64,000 nt of DNA from an uncultured Oxalobacteraceae bacterium (GCA_946480015.1 CAMLIL010000016.1:1-64000); one strand, 5' to 3'. Counted from the stretch's first letter, positions 44,252 to 53,299 are shown. Numbers and translations: made by a program. The notes: generated from the letters alone by a model not told the origin.

Positions 44252-44611
44252 CTACATCTCAAGCAGCGTTTCGAAGCCACCGAAGATCATGCGCTTGCCG
44301 TCGAAGGGGTGCTTGGCCGGGTCCATCATCTCGGCCATGCGCGGATCTTTCATGACCTTGTCATTGATCACGTCGCGTTCGGCGCGCGACGCGTACTCGA
44401 TCCATGAAAACACCACCACCTCGCCCTCCTGCAGCTGCACGCTTTGCGGAAACGAGGTCAGCTTGCCGGGCTTGACATCGTCGGCGACGCATTCGCAAAA
44501 GCGCAAGGCGCCGTGTTCGCGCCACACCTTGCCGCAGGCCTGCGCCATGGCGCGGTAAGCCTCCAGATTTTCCTTCGGTACTGCAAGCACAAAACCGTCA
44601 ACGTAAGCCAT
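44252..44611 (-). CDS. DUF1428 (YbaA-like) protein
   Basis: A 119-residue dimeric ferredoxin-like alpha/beta barrel protein. YVDGFVLAVPKENLEAYRAM, HGALRFCECVADDV, VVVFSWIEYASRAERD and MMDPAKHPFDGKRMIFGGFE are near-diagnostic for DUF1428. Function unknown; relatives are EthD/ABM-like. AAGGAG precedes the ATG. It probably forms its own transcription unit. Confidence 0.93.
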   Translation of the reverse strand: MAYVDGFVLAVPKENLEAYRAMAQACGKVWREHGALRFCECVADDVKPGKLTSFPQSVQLQEGEVVVFSWIEYASRAERDVINDKVMKDPRMAEMMDPAKHPFDGKRMIFGGFETLLEM

Positions 44612-44772
44612 GGTGTCTCTCCTTGCATAAATCGATTGGTCGGACTGTCACGCTACCACCGGCACGGCCGGGGGCGCGCCAGTTTGCACCGCCGCATGAG
44701 TTGGGAAGCGTGCGGCAAAATAGTTAGCCTCAAGGAAAGACCGAACTCAGCCGGAGAATTTTTTTCGGGTAG

Positions 44773-44886
44773 ACTGACGGGCGGCACGGGCATGGACATG
44801 ACCTGACGCGCAACATGCTGCGTGCGCTACCGGGCAATCGCGAACTGCTCGAGCATATACGCCAGCACGGCCTGCCCAAGATTTGA
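44773..44886 (+). pseudogene. Possible C-terminal remnant before sapC
   Basis: The frame HGHDLTRNMLRALPGNRELL then EHIRQHGLPKI ends at TGA 44884, 50 bp before the SapC-like gene. It looks like a real protein tail (charged amphipathic helix), but it is only 38 codons from a TAG upstream and has no start with a Shine-Dalgarno sequence. Family unknown. Confidence 0.3.
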
Positions 44887-44936
44887 GGCCACTTTTCAGC
44901 AGCAAGACCGATAAAATCCACAACGACGAAACTTCC

Positions 44937-45644
44937 ATGCCAAATCCAGTTTTCCTCAACAACGTACATCACAAAGACCTGCGCGTGATCACGTCGCACA
45001 GCCCGCAATACAGCGAGCGCGACATGTTCGCCTTCACCTTCCCGGCCGAATTCCGCAGCCTGCAGGCCTGCTATCCGATCGTATTCCACAAGTCGCAGGA
45101 CGGCAGTTTCGAGGCGCTGGCCTTGCTGGGTTTCCAGGAGAATGAAAATCTGTTTCTGACCGAACAGGGCTGGGACGCGCCGCTGGTGCCGATGACGATC
45201 GAACGCCAGCCCTTCCTGATCGGCCGCCAGGGGGAGGAACTGATGGTGCACATCGACCTGGATCATCCGCGCGTCAGCACCACCGAGGGTGAGCGTGTCT
45301 TCCTTGAGCACGGCGGCAATACCGAATTCCTCGACAGGGTGAGCCAGAACCTGTTCGACATCCACCAGGGCATCCAGAGCATGCCGGGCTTCGTCGGCGC
45401 GCTGCTGGAGTATGAGCTGCTGGAACCGTTCGTGGTCGACATCGAACTGGACGACGGCTCGCAAAACCGCCTGGCCGGCTTCTACACCATCCATGAAGAA
45501 CGCCTGGCCGCGCTCGACAGCGCCGCCATCGAGCGCCTGCATAAGGCCAATTATCTGCAAGCGATCTACATGCAGCTGGCCTCGCTGTCGAACTTCCGCA
45601 ATCTGATCGACCGTAAAAACCGCCTTCAGGCCAGCCAGCGCTAA
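44937..45644 (+). CDS. SapC-family protein
   Basis: A 235-residue protein of the SapC family (named after a Campylobacter S-layer-associated gene): HHKDLRVITSHSPQYS, FAFTFPAEFRSLQACYPIVF, ALALLGFQENENLFL, PFLIGRQGEELMVHIDLDHP, RVFLEHGGNTEFLDRV and YLQAIYMQLASLSNFRNLIDR. It has no signal peptide. In many Proteobacteria the gene sits with tryptophan halogenase and cupin-like genes near TonB receptors, but none is here. Function unproven. ATG 44937 matches the family N-terminus. Confidence 0.92.
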   Translation: MPNPVFLNNVHHKDLRVITSHSPQYSERDMFAFTFPAEFRSLQACYPIVFHKSQDGSFEALALLGFQENENLFLTEQGWDAPLVPMTIERQPFLIGRQGEELMVHIDLDHPRVSTTEGERVFLEHGGNTEFLDRVSQNLFDIHQGIQSMPGFVGALLEYELLEPFVVDIELDDGSQNRLAGFYTIHEERLAALDSAAIERLHKANYLQAIYMQLASLSNFRNLIDRKNRLQASQR

Positions 45645-45701
45645 GCCGAACGCGAGCCTGCCCTCGGAGCGCGGGGGACAGGATCGTGGCATCATTGCCG
45701 T

Positions 45702-46112
45702 ATGCTCACCGGAACCTGCTATTGCGGCGCGATCCGATATGAAACCGCCGGTCCCGCCGCCCACCAGACCATCTGCCACTGCAGCATGTGCCGCGGTACG
45801 AGCGGCGCGGCCAGCGTGGCCTGGTTCACCGTGCCCGCGAATACCTTCCGCTTCACCGCCGGCACGCCCGCCCGCTTTCGTTCCAGCGCGCACGCCACGC
45901 GCAGCTTCTGCCCCGCCTGCGGCACCCAGTTGACCTTCGCCGACGATGGATCGCCCGACGAGATCGACGTCACCATCTGCAGCCTGGACCATGCGCACAC
46001 CGTCGCACCGGCAAGCCACATCTTCACCGCCAGCGCCCTGCCGTGGGAAGTCTTGCCCGACGATGGACTGCCGCGCTACCGGCACAGCCGCAAGGATGAG
46101 CCGCCCGCTTAG
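45702..46112 (+). CDS. GFA/CENP-V family zinc protein
   Basis: A 136-residue protein of the glutathione-dependent formaldehyde-activating (GFA/CENP-V) fold. Zinc ligands: GTCYCGAIRY (CxC), CHCSMCRG (CxxC) and SFCPACGTQLTF (CxxC). PANTFRFTAGTPARFRSS and WEVLPDDGLPRY are typical. Members bind zinc and a thiol adduct; the true substrate of most is unknown. It stands alone after the SapC gene (57 bp gap). Confidence 0.94.
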   Translation: MLTGTCYCGAIRYETAGPAAHQTICHCSMCRGTSGAASVAWFTVPANTFRFTAGTPARFRSSAHATRSFCPACGTQLTFADDGSPDEIDVTICSLDHAHTVAPASHIFTASALPWEVLPDDGLPRYRHSRKDEPPA

Positions 46113-46222
46113 TCTGGCGGCCCGGCGCGTGACTGACATCGGTCAAGAACTCCACCCTTTGTCATTACAGTTAACGTTTCCAGTCTATAATATTGCTTTT
46201 GTTCAACAAGACCGGAGTCTGT

Positions 46223-47128
46223 ATGCTGCGCCCCCTTGCCACCCTCCTCCTTTGCATGGTGTTCGGCATGATGCCGGTCCGCGCCGCGGCCGCGCCCAAG
46301 GTCAGTGCCGCCACGCTGCTGGATTCGTTCAAGCCGCAGCAGGGCAAGATCACCCTGCCGGGCGGAATTGCCACGCTCGATCTGCCGGACTCGTTCCGCT
46401 ATCTGTCGCCGGAAGATTCGGCGCGCCTGCTGACCGAGGGCTGGGGCAATCCGCCATCGCCGCCGACCTTGGGCATGATCCTGCCGGCCGGCGTCAATCC
46501 GCTGTCGCCCGAAGGCTGGGGCGTGGTGGTGACCTACGACAAGGATGGCCACGTCAAGGATGACGACGCCAGCAGCATCAAGTACGACGAACTGCTCAAG
46601 GAGATGCAGGAAGGCGTCGCCAGCCGCAACGAGCAACGCAAGAAGGCCGGCTACGCCGCCATGAACCTGGTCGGCTGGGCCGAAGCACCGAGCTACGACA
46701 AGGCTTCGCACAAGCTGTATTGGGCGCAGCAGCTGCATACCGAGGGCGCCAGTGAGAATGGCTTAAACTACAACATCCGGGTGCTGGGACGCGAAGGCGT
46801 GCTGGTGCTCAACGCCGTGGCCGGCATGACCCAGATCGACAAGGTCAAGACGGAAATGAAGCAAGTCACGGCCTTCGCCGATTTCACCGCCGGCAACCGT
46901 TACGCCGACTTCAACGGCAGTACCGACAAGGTCGCCGAATACGGCCTGGCCGCCCTGGTGGCGGGCGGGGCGGCGGCCAAGCTGGGCCTGTTCGGCAAAC
47001 TGTTCGCGCTGCTGCTCGCCTTCAAGAAAATCTTGATCCTCGCGGGCGCGGCCCTGGTCAGCATGGTGTACAAGTTGCTCGGGCGCGAAAAGAAGGCCGC
47101 GCCGGTCGATCTGAGCAAGCCAGAGTAA
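46223..47128 (+). CDS. DUF2167 membrane-anchored protein
   Basis: A 301-residue exported protein with signal peptide (LRPLATLLLCMVFGMMPVRAAA), a conserved periplasmic domain (ITLPGGIATLDLPDSFRYLS, GMILPAGVNPLSPEGWGVVV, VGWAEAPSYDKASHKLYWAQ) and a C-terminal hydrophobic anchor (about 260-290). This is the DUF2167 pattern. GGAG precedes ATG 46223, which fixes the start. An M50 site-2-type protease gene follows 10 bp later, so the pair is co-expressed. The anchored protein is a candidate substrate or partner of that protease. Confidence 0.9.
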   Translation: MLRPLATLLLCMVFGMMPVRAAAAPKVSAATLLDSFKPQQGKITLPGGIATLDLPDSFRYLSPEDSARLLTEGWGNPPSPPTLGMILPAGVNPLSPEGWGVVVTYDKDGHVKDDDASSIKYDELLKEMQEGVASRNEQRKKAGYAAMNLVGWAEAPSYDKASHKLYWAQQLHTEGASENGLNYNIRVLGREGVLVLNAVAGMTQIDKVKTEMKQVTAFADFTAGNRYADFNGSTDKVAEYGLAALVAGGAAAKLGLFGKLFALLLAFKKILILAGAALVSMVYKLLGREKKAAPVDLSKPE

Positions 47129-47138
47129 GGCGGGCGGC

Positions 47139-47855
47139 ATGGGCAAACTGCTGGTGTGGCTGCTGGCCGCAGGCAAGATGGGCAAGCTGCTGACCACGGG
47201 CGGCACCATGTTGCTGTCGATGCTGGTGTACAGCTGGGTGTTCGGCTGGCGTTACGCGGTCGGCTTCGTGCTGCTGATCCTGGTCCATGAAATGGGCCAC
47301 TACCTGGCGGCGCGCCAGCGCGGCCTGAATGTCGGCGCGCCGACGTTCATTCCCTTCGTCGGCGCGTGGATCGAGATGAAGGACTTGCCGCACGACGTAG
47401 AAACCGAAGCCTATGTCGGTTTCGCCGGGCCGCTGGCGGGCACGGCGGCGGCCATGGCCTGCTACTTCGCGGCGCGCCAGTCCGACAGCAGTCTATTGCT
47501 GGCCCTGGCCTACTCCGGCTGCATGCTCAACCTGTTCAACCTGATCCCGGTCGCGCCGCTCGATGGCGGGCGCATCACCGCCGTCATTTCGCCCAAGCTA
47601 TGGCTGGCCGGCGTCCCACTGCTGGCGGCCCTGTTCTTCTACCGGCCCAGTCCGATGCTGATCCTGGTCGCCATCCTCGCCTATCCGCAGCTGAAGAAGG
47701 CCATCTCCGGCGACCCGGACGCGCCGGCCGGCTACTACGAGACGGCGCAAGGCACGCGCGTCAACTACGCCGTCATGTACCTGGGCCTGGTGATTTTTTT
47801 GGCCGTCATGAGCTACGACCTGCACGCGCTGCTGGCCGGAGTGGGCGGCCGCTAA
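47139..47855 (+). CDS. Site-2 protease family (M50) intramembrane metalloprotease
   Basis: A 238-residue membrane protein with the zinc motif HEMGH (His50, Glu51, His54) in one TM helix and NLFNLIPVAPLDGGR (about 135-149), whose Asp is the third ligand, in another. AYVGFAGPLAGTAAAMACYF is also typical of M50. No PDZ or CBS domain is attached, so it is a minimal S2P. It is predicted to cleave a membrane-spanning substrate; the DUF2167 protein directly upstream, with its C-terminal anchor, is the obvious candidate. Confidence 0.93.
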   Translation: MGKLLVWLLAAGKMGKLLTTGGTMLLSMLVYSWVFGWRYAVGFVLLILVHEMGHYLAARQRGLNVGAPTFIPFVGAWIEMKDLPHDVETEAYVGFAGPLAGTAAAMACYFAARQSDSSLLLALAYSGCMLNLFNLIPVAPLDGGRITAVISPKLWLAGVPLLAALFFYRPSPMLILVAILAYPQLKKAISGDPDAPAGYYETAQGTRVNYAVMYLGLVIFLAVMSYDLHALLAGVGGR

Positions 47856-47866
47856 AGCTCAAGGCC

Positions 47867-48040
47867 TCAACGCGCCGCCGCTTCCATCCGCGCCGTTTTG
47901 CCGTCCGGCGCCATGCCTTCCACGCTGGCGCCATGCGCGAGCAGCAGCCGCACCATCGCAACATTGCCCTTGTAGGCCGCACCGAGTGCCAGCAGCATTT
48001 CCGGCCACGTTGCGCCGGCCGTTTCAGTGCCGGCCACACA
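47867..48040 (-). pseudogene. C-terminal fragment of an ankyrin-repeat gene
   Basis: The minus frame reads LLALGAAYKGNVAMVRLLLA then HGASVEGMAPDGKTARMEAA and ends at TGA 47867. This is the last ankyrin unit and tail of such a protein. The frame is open about 50 bp further upstream but then hits a stop, without a start or other repeats. The remainder of the gene has been lost. Confidence 0.65.
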
Positions 48041-48122
48041 GTGATCGAAATTTAGTTTGCATGGAGCATCTTCTGGCGTAGACTAGATTTCACCATGTGC
48101 CACTGCCCAGAGAAGAGGAACC

Positions 48123-48923
48123 ATGTCCGACTTGTCCGCTTTCTTCCAGAACGTCAAGCTGCCGGTGATTTCCGAGGTAGCCCACGCATTGATCCAGTCG
48201 CTCGATAACGAGGATGTGTCCGCCAAGGAGATCAGTGCGCTGATTGCCAAGGACCCATCGCTGACGGCCAAGCTGCTGCGCCTGGCCAACAGCGCGCGCT
48301 TCGGCGCCAGCCGCGGGGTGCGCTCGCTCGACGACGCCATCGCGATGGCCGGCATGGCGCATGTGCGCACCCTGGCGTTGGCGGCCTGCTTCGCCGAAAG
48401 CTTTCCCGACCTGCCCGGCCTGGACAGCGATGAATTCTGGAAAAGCAGCATGGCTTGCGCGGGCTACGCCAAGTGGCTCGCGGGTGGAATGGGCGGCGAC
48501 GGCCAGGATGCCTGGCTGGCCGGCATGATGGTGCGCCTGGGCGAGCTACTGATTTATCAGGCCGAACCGAGCGCTTTCGCCGAAATCGAAGAATTGCCGC
48601 ATCTGCCGGGTGCGCGCTGGCAGCGCGAACAGCGCCTGCTGGGCTTTTCGGAAGGCCAGATCACGGCCGAACTGTGCCGCCGCTGGAACTTCCCGCAAAC
48701 CATCGTCGAAGCGCTGGAATGGTCGTCCGAGCCGATGGCCGCGCCCCGCTTCAGCCAGCTGGCCGGCATCATCCACCTGGCCAGCCGCCTGGCCGACACG
48801 CCCAGCGACGACCCCGACATCATCGACACCCTGCCGGACGATGTGATGCAGGCGCTGCAGGTGGACCGGGCGTGGATGAAGAAAAAATTTCCGGCGCACA
48901 GCACCTTCTCGGCCGCCGCCTGA
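48123..48923 (+). CDS. HDOD-domain signalling protein
   Basis: A 266-residue cytosolic protein consisting of one HDOD domain: VISEVAHALIQSLDNEDVSA, ISALIAKDPSLTAKLLRLANS, ARFGASRGVRSLDDAIAMAG, and a later HD-like helix region (WLAGMMVRLGELLIYQAEPS). HDOD proteins lack HD-phosphohydrolase metal residues and act as signalling adapters in nucleotide-second-messenger or chemotaxis-linked control. GAGG precedes the ATG. It has no fused output domain. Confidence 0.93.
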   Translation: MSDLSAFFQNVKLPVISEVAHALIQSLDNEDVSAKEISALIAKDPSLTAKLLRLANSARFGASRGVRSLDDAIAMAGMAHVRTLALAACFAESFPDLPGLDSDEFWKSSMACAGYAKWLAGGMGGDGQDAWLAGMMVRLGELLIYQAEPSAFAEIEELPHLPGARWQREQRLLGFSEGQITAELCRRWNFPQTIVEALEWSSEPMAAPRFSQLAGIIHLASRLADTPSDDPDIIDTLPDDVMQALQVDRAWMKKKFPAHSTFSAAA

Positions 48924-49019
48924 TGTGCTATTCCCGGCCCCATCGCTGGCACTCGAGCTGACATCGGCGGAACAGATCGGCACGGTCCACAGCAGTGCGC
49001 TGCCAAATCTGCCAAGCAG

Positions 49020-49703
49020 TCAACGCTCGGAGGGCGTTTCAAGCAGCACGGTCTGGATATCGTTGAACAGCACATCGGGCATCAGATATGCGGTGGTGTA
49101 GATTTCGCGCACCCGCCCCGCCGCGTCGATCAGGAAGATTTTCAGCAGGTGGTTGCGCAAGCGCGTGGGTTTGCCTTGTGGATCGAGCGTGACGGAAACG
49201 TCTTGCCCGAAATCGTCGATGATGGGCTTCAGCTCGCCGACCGAGCGCGTGGTGAGAAAGTCCCAGTGCAGCGGACTGGCGCGGTCGGCCAGCTTGCCCG
49301 CATACGCGCGCATGGCTGACGGCGTGTCATTGCCGGGATCAAAAGACAGGCTCACCAGCCGCACGCGCCGCGCCAGCGCCGGCCTGGCCAGCAGCCGCTG
49401 GCGCAACTCGTTGAAGGTCTCGAAGGCCAGCGGACAGCCGACCGGATCCACGCAGTAGGTGTACATGAAGCTCAACAAGGTGACCTTGCCGGTGGTGTAG
49501 TCCTTCAGCCGATGGCTTTTTCCATCGGTATCGAGCACATTGCCGTCGGCCGCGGTCTGGATCCGCTGCAGCGCATAGCTGCCCGGCGCCGGCGCCACAA
49601 ACTGCTGACGCGGCTTGCTGGCCGGCGCATCCACCGCCCCGGCCCAGGCCATACCCGCGCCGCCCAGCGCCAGCACCGCGGCAAGGAGCGGCCCGTAGCT
49701 CAT
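49020..49703 (-). CDS. SCO1/SenC-family copper/thiol protein with CX5C motif
   Basis: A 227-residue exported thioredoxin-fold protein (signal peptide to about 22). FMYTYCVDPVGCPLAFETFN carries Cys84 and Cys90, spaced CX5C rather than the usual SCO CxxxC. The copper His lies in RNHLLKIFLIDAAG (about 184). VRLVSLSFDPGNDTPSAMRA is typical of SCO. ATG 49703 was chosen because it starts a good signal peptide and lies 5 bp after the preceding stop. It is co-transcribed with the methanethiol-oxidase-like gene and probably loads copper onto that enzyme. Confidence 0.88.
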   Translation of the reverse strand: MSYGPLLAAVLALGGAGMAWAGAVDAPASKPRQQFVAPAPGSYALQRIQTAADGNVLDTDGKSHRLKDYTTGKVTLLSFMYTYCVDPVGCPLAFETFNELRQRLLARPALARRVRLVSLSFDPGNDTPSAMRAYAGKLADRASPLHWDFLTTRSVGELKPIIDDFGQDVSVTLDPQGKPTRLRNHLLKIFLIDAAGRVREIYTTAYLMPDVLFNDIQTVLLETPSER

Positions 49704-49708
49704 CCGCC

Positions 49709-51055
49709 TCAGCGCGCCGCCACACCCGGTTGGTCCACGGCATCGATGGCCACCGCACTGGCCGGCTTGGCGGTGAACTTCATGTGATGGGCGCGGCCCA
49801 GCTTTTCCTTGGTGAAGTCGATTTTCCACTGCTCTTTCAATTCCTTGCCGTCCCAGCTGAACAGCTTGACGAACTGTTCGTCGTCCGCGCCCTTCCTGTC
49901 CCAGTTGGCCAGCAGGCTGCTGCTGACATAGACCCGCTTGCCATCCCAGCTCTGGCTGATCATGTTGACCTGCTTGCCGGTGACCTTTTCGTAGACCTGT
50001 TTGGGCGCTTCCGGCTTGCTCAGGTCAAACAGGCGCGTCTTGCCGTCCATGAAGGTGTTGACCCACAGGCTTTTGCCATTGGCCGCGATGGAGATGTCCA
50101 CGGGCAGCGGTGTCTTGGCCGGGTCGCCGATGGCCGCCACATCCCTGGCCTGCCACTCGCCCTTGGCGTCCTGCTTGATCAGCCACAGTCTGGACGTGAG
50201 CGCCGAGGCGGTGATGGCCCAGTTGTCGCCGTCGTTGAGGGACCAGCGGATTTCCAGCGGCGCGCCGGGCGTGTTGAAGACCTTTTGCGGCTGCATGGTC
50301 TTGGCATCCCACAGCACCATGGTGTTGCCGAACTGCTTCATGGCGGACGGGTTGGCGATCAGCTTGCCCAGGTCGGCCATGTAGTTGCGCTGGCCGGTGA
50401 AGCTGGAGGTGAGCATGACGTTTTTTTGCGGATTGATGGCGATGTCGTACCCATAGCCGTCGCCGGCCACGCCGCCCACCGTGGCGGTGGGGATGGCATG
50501 GCGCGCGACGAACTCGCCTTTGTTGTTGTAGACCGCCAGGCCGGTCGTGCCGCCATGATCCTTGCTGTTCGATAGCGCGCCGATCAGCATGCGCCCGGGA
50601 ATCGGGTAAAAGGTGTGCGGCCCGGTGTAGCCGCTCTTTTGCGCCAGGTCGGCGATGGTGTTGACCAGCTTGGGCCGGGCCGGATTGGTGCCGACATCGA
50701 ATACGAAGATTCTGGAGTCGTCCAGCCGCCCCGCCCACAGGTATTTGCGGTCGTCCGTAAAGCCCATGTGGTGAGCCTCGCCGCGCCCGGGCACGGACAC
50801 CGCGTCGACCACCTTGCCGTAGGTGCGCGACTTGGGATTGACGTCGATGGTGACGAGCTTGTCGTTGCCGTCGCCCAGGCCTTCGACCCCGAGCGTCCAG
50901 ACATGCAGGTAATCCTCCTGCCCTTTGATGAGGCTGGCCAGATAGGGGGAATTGCAGGTTTCGTCGGCCGCCGCGGGCGGCACCGCAATGAACAGCCCCA
51001 GCAGAACGGCAAAGGCGGACAGGAGCAGCCGCCGAACACCAGGTTGAGCCTTCAT
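49709..51055 (-). CDS. mtoX: Methanethiol oxidase / selenium-binding protein family (MtoX)
   Basis: A 448-residue periplasmic beta-propeller of the SBP56/MtoX family, with signal peptide (LLLSAFAVLLGLFIAVPPAAA) and mature start ADETCNSPYLASLIKG, whose Cys is conserved. Other blocks: ETC..SLIKGQEDYLHVWTLG-like, VVDAVSVPGRGEAHHMGF, GPHTFYPIPGRMLIGALSN and GRAHHMKFTAK, with His residues that bind copper in MtoX. It oxidises methanethiol to formaldehyde, sulfide and peroxide. The SCO gene 5 bp downstream matches the known mtoX-SCO1 gene pairing. GGAGG precedes the ATG. Confidence 0.88.
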   Translation of the reverse strand: MKAQPGVRRLLLSAFAVLLGLFIAVPPAAADETCNSPYLASLIKGQEDYLHVWTLGVEGLGDGNDKLVTIDVNPKSRTYGKVVDAVSVPGRGEAHHMGFTDDRKYLWAGRLDDSRIFVFDVGTNPARPKLVNTIADLAQKSGYTGPHTFYPIPGRMLIGALSNSKDHGGTTGLAVYNNKGEFVARHAIPTATVGGVAGDGYGYDIAINPQKNVMLTSSFTGQRNYMADLGKLIANPSAMKQFGNTMVLWDAKTMQPQKVFNTPGAPLEIRWSLNDGDNWAITASALTSRLWLIKQDAKGEWQARDVAAIGDPAKTPLPVDISIAANGKSLWVNTFMDGKTRLFDLSKPEAPKQVYEKVTGKQVNMISQSWDGKRVYVSSSLLANWDRKGADDEQFVKLFSWDGKELKEQWKIDFTKEKLGRAHHMKFTAKPASAVAIDAVDQPGVAAR

Positions 51056-51203
51056 GTGATTCCTCCAATCAATGACTTAATGGAACACCCCCATGACCTC
51101 GGCCATGCAGACCGCTGGTGTTCCCCATGATAGAGTCGCCCTGACGATAGCAAGTCGTCTACAGTGCCATGTTTTGCGCTTGATCAAACCACCCTGGGCG
51201 ACC

Positions 51204-52973
51204 ATGCCGACTTTATTGATTACCCCCATTGTTTTTCTGTTTACGGCGGTGTTGCTGGTGCCGCTGGCGCAGCGCCTGCGCCTGGGCTCCGTGCTGGGCT
51301 ACCTGATCGGCGGCTGCCTGATCGGGCCGTGGGGCCTGGCGCTGATCCGCCAGCTCGACCTGATCGGCCACGTGGCCGAAATCGGCGTGGTGCTGATGCT
51401 GTTCCTGATCGGCCTGGAGCTGCAGCCGCGCAAGCTGATGGAGATGCGCACCTTGGTCATCGGCGGCGGCGGCGCGCAGATGCTGCTGTGCGGGGCGGCG
51501 CTGGCAGGGCTGGGCGCTCTGCTGGGCATCGCACCGGCGGGCGCGGTGGTGGCCGGGATCGCCCTGGCGCTGTCGTCCACCGCCATCGTGGTGCAGAACA
51601 TGCAGGAACGCCACCTGGACAATACCCCGGCCGGCACCGCCGCCTTCGCCATTCTGCTGTTCCAGGACATGGCCGCCATTCCCCTGCTGGTGGCCATTCC
51701 GCTGCTGGGCGCGGGCGACGGCGGCGGCTTCAGCGTGCTGCGCGCCGGCGGCGCGGTGCTGGCGGTGCTGGTGATCGGCCGCTACGCCATCCGTCCCGCC
51801 CTGCGCCTGATCGCCAAGACCGGCCTGCGCGAAATTTTCACCGCCTTCGCGCTGCTGCTGGTGCTCGGCATTGCCCAATTGATGAGTCTGGCGGAGCTGT
51901 CGATGGGCCTGGGCGCCTTCCTGGCCGGTGTGCTGCTGGCCAGTTCCGAATACCGCAAGGCGCTGGAAACCGATCTGGAACCGTTCAAGGGGTTGCTGCT
52001 GGGCCTGTTCTTCACCTCGGTCGGGATGTCGATGAATCTGGGCCTGCTGGGCGAAGAACCGTTGCGGATCGCCGCGCTGACGGCCGGTTTCATGGCCATC
52101 AAGATGCTGTTCACCGGCGCGCTGGCGCGGTGGCTGCCGGTGGCGCCGGTGCAGCGCTGGCCGCTGGCCGGGCTGCTGGCGCAAGGCAGCGAATTCGCCT
52201 TCGTGGTGCTGGCCTCGGCCCAGCAGGCCAAACTGCTGCCGGCGCAATGGAACGACCAGCTGGTGCTGGCGGTGGCGCTGTCGATGGCGCTCACGCCGCT
52301 GACGCTGATGCTGGGCACGCGGATCGGCAACGCCATGCACGGCAAGGCGCTGCGCGAACACGACCAGATCCGCCCCGACGACGGCGCGCGCGTCATCATC
52401 GCCGGCTTCGGCCGGGTCGGCCAGATCGTCGCGCGCATGCTGGCCGCCTCCGGTTACAACGTGACGGTGCTCGACAACGATCCCGACCTGATCGACCTGC
52501 TGCGCCGCTTCGGCTTCCGGGTGTTTTACGGCGACGCGACCCGGCTCGACCTGATGCATGCGGCCGGCGCGGCCAAGGCCGAGCTGCTGATCAACGCCAT
52601 TGACGACGTCGACAGCAACCTGGCGCTCACCGATCTGGTGCGCACCCACTTTCCGCATCTGAAGGTGATCGGACGCGCGCGCAACATGAACCACGTGGCC
52701 GAGCTGCGCAACCGCGGCGTGACGCTGATCGAACGGGAAACCTTCGAATCGTCGCTGCTGATCGGCCGCCATGCGCTCGAACAGATGGGCCTGGACGCGG
52801 CCAGCGCCGAGCGCGCGCGTGCCAAGTTCCGTGAGCACAACCTGGCCACCCTGGAGGCCATCGTGCCGCACATCGGCGACGAGCCGGCCATGATCTCCAT
52901 TTCCGAGCGGGCGCGCGAGGAACTGGCCGCGTCGTTCGAAGAAGACCGCAAGGCGACTTCAGAACATCGCTGA
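51204..52973 (+). CDS. Kef-type CPA2 monovalent cation:proton antiporter with TrkA-N domain
   Basis: A 589-residue inner-membrane antiporter. About 12 TM helices of the Na_H_Exchanger/CPA2 fold (LRLGSVLGYLIGGCLIGPWG, GVVLMLFLIGLELQPRKLME, SSTAIVVQNMQ, LFFTSVGMSMNLGLL, AQGSEFAFVVLASAQQ) are followed by a RCK/TrkA-N domain (VIIAGFGRVGQIVARMLAAS, VTVLDNDPDLIDLLRRFGF, VFYGDATRLDLM). NAD(H) or glutathione adducts would gate K+ efflux as in KefB/KefC. Start ATG 51204 matches family N-termini. It is divergent from mtoX across about 150 bp. Confidence 0.94.
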   Translation: MPTLLITPIVFLFTAVLLVPLAQRLRLGSVLGYLIGGCLIGPWGLALIRQLDLIGHVAEIGVVLMLFLIGLELQPRKLMEMRTLVIGGGGAQMLLCGAALAGLGALLGIAPAGAVVAGIALALSSTAIVVQNMQERHLDNTPAGTAAFAILLFQDMAAIPLLVAIPLLGAGDGGGFSVLRAGGAVLAVLVIGRYAIRPALRLIAKTGLREIFTAFALLLVLGIAQLMSLAELSMGLGAFLAGVLLASSEYRKALETDLEPFKGLLLGLFFTSVGMSMNLGLLGEEPLRIAALTAGFMAIKMLFTGALARWLPVAPVQRWPLAGLLAQGSEFAFVVLASAQQAKLLPAQWNDQLVLAVALSMALTPLTLMLGTRIGNAMHGKALREHDQIRPDDGARVIIAGFGRVGQIVARMLAASGYNVTVLDNDPDLIDLLRRFGFRVFYGDATRLDLMHAAGAAKAELLINAIDDVDSNLALTDLVRTHFPHLKVIGRARNMNHVAELRNRGVTLIERETFESSLLIGRHALEQMGLDAASAERARAKFREHNLATLEAIVPHIGDEPAMISISERAREELAASFEEDRKATSEHR

Positions 52974-53041
52974 AGGCGGAGAGCGGAACTTCCAGGCCGG
53001 CGCGCGCTCAAATGGAGAACTGCCACTTAAGGAGTGCCGCC

Positions 53042-53299
53042 ATGTCCCGCAAGTACATCGATTGCCGCGAATTTCCCAGCGAGTCCAACTGTACCGTGGC
53101 CATCGCCGCCGACAGTGAAAACGAACTGATCGAAGCGGCGGCGCAGCACGCTGTTGCCGTCCACGGCCACCAGGATTCACCGCAGCTGCGCGACCAGCTG
53201 CAACGGCTGATCCACGACGGCACGCCGCCGGAACCATCGCCCCAGCTCAATCTGCCCTCCGTCGCGCAGGAAGGCGCGGCGGTGACGCCGCACCACTGA
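53042..53299 (+). CDS. DUF1059 small protein
   Basis: An 85-residue protein. SRKYIDCREFPSESNCTVAI, then DSENELIEAAAQHAVAVHGH and LRDQLQRLIHDG, is the DUF1059 pattern. Function unknown, probably a small cytosolic stress protein. ATG 53042 follows a strong AAGGAG. It lies 68 bp behind the antiporter gene. Confidence 0.88.
   Translation: MSRKYIDCREFPSESNCTVAIAADSENELIEAAAQHAVAVHGHQDSPQLRDQLQRLIHDGTPPEPSPQLNLPSVAQEGAAVTPHH

Noticed and set aside
51164..52871. Long ORFs on both strands across the Kef antiporter gene
   Set aside because: Arg/Gly/Gln-rich low-complexity shadows of the membrane-protein frame, which carries all the family motifs.
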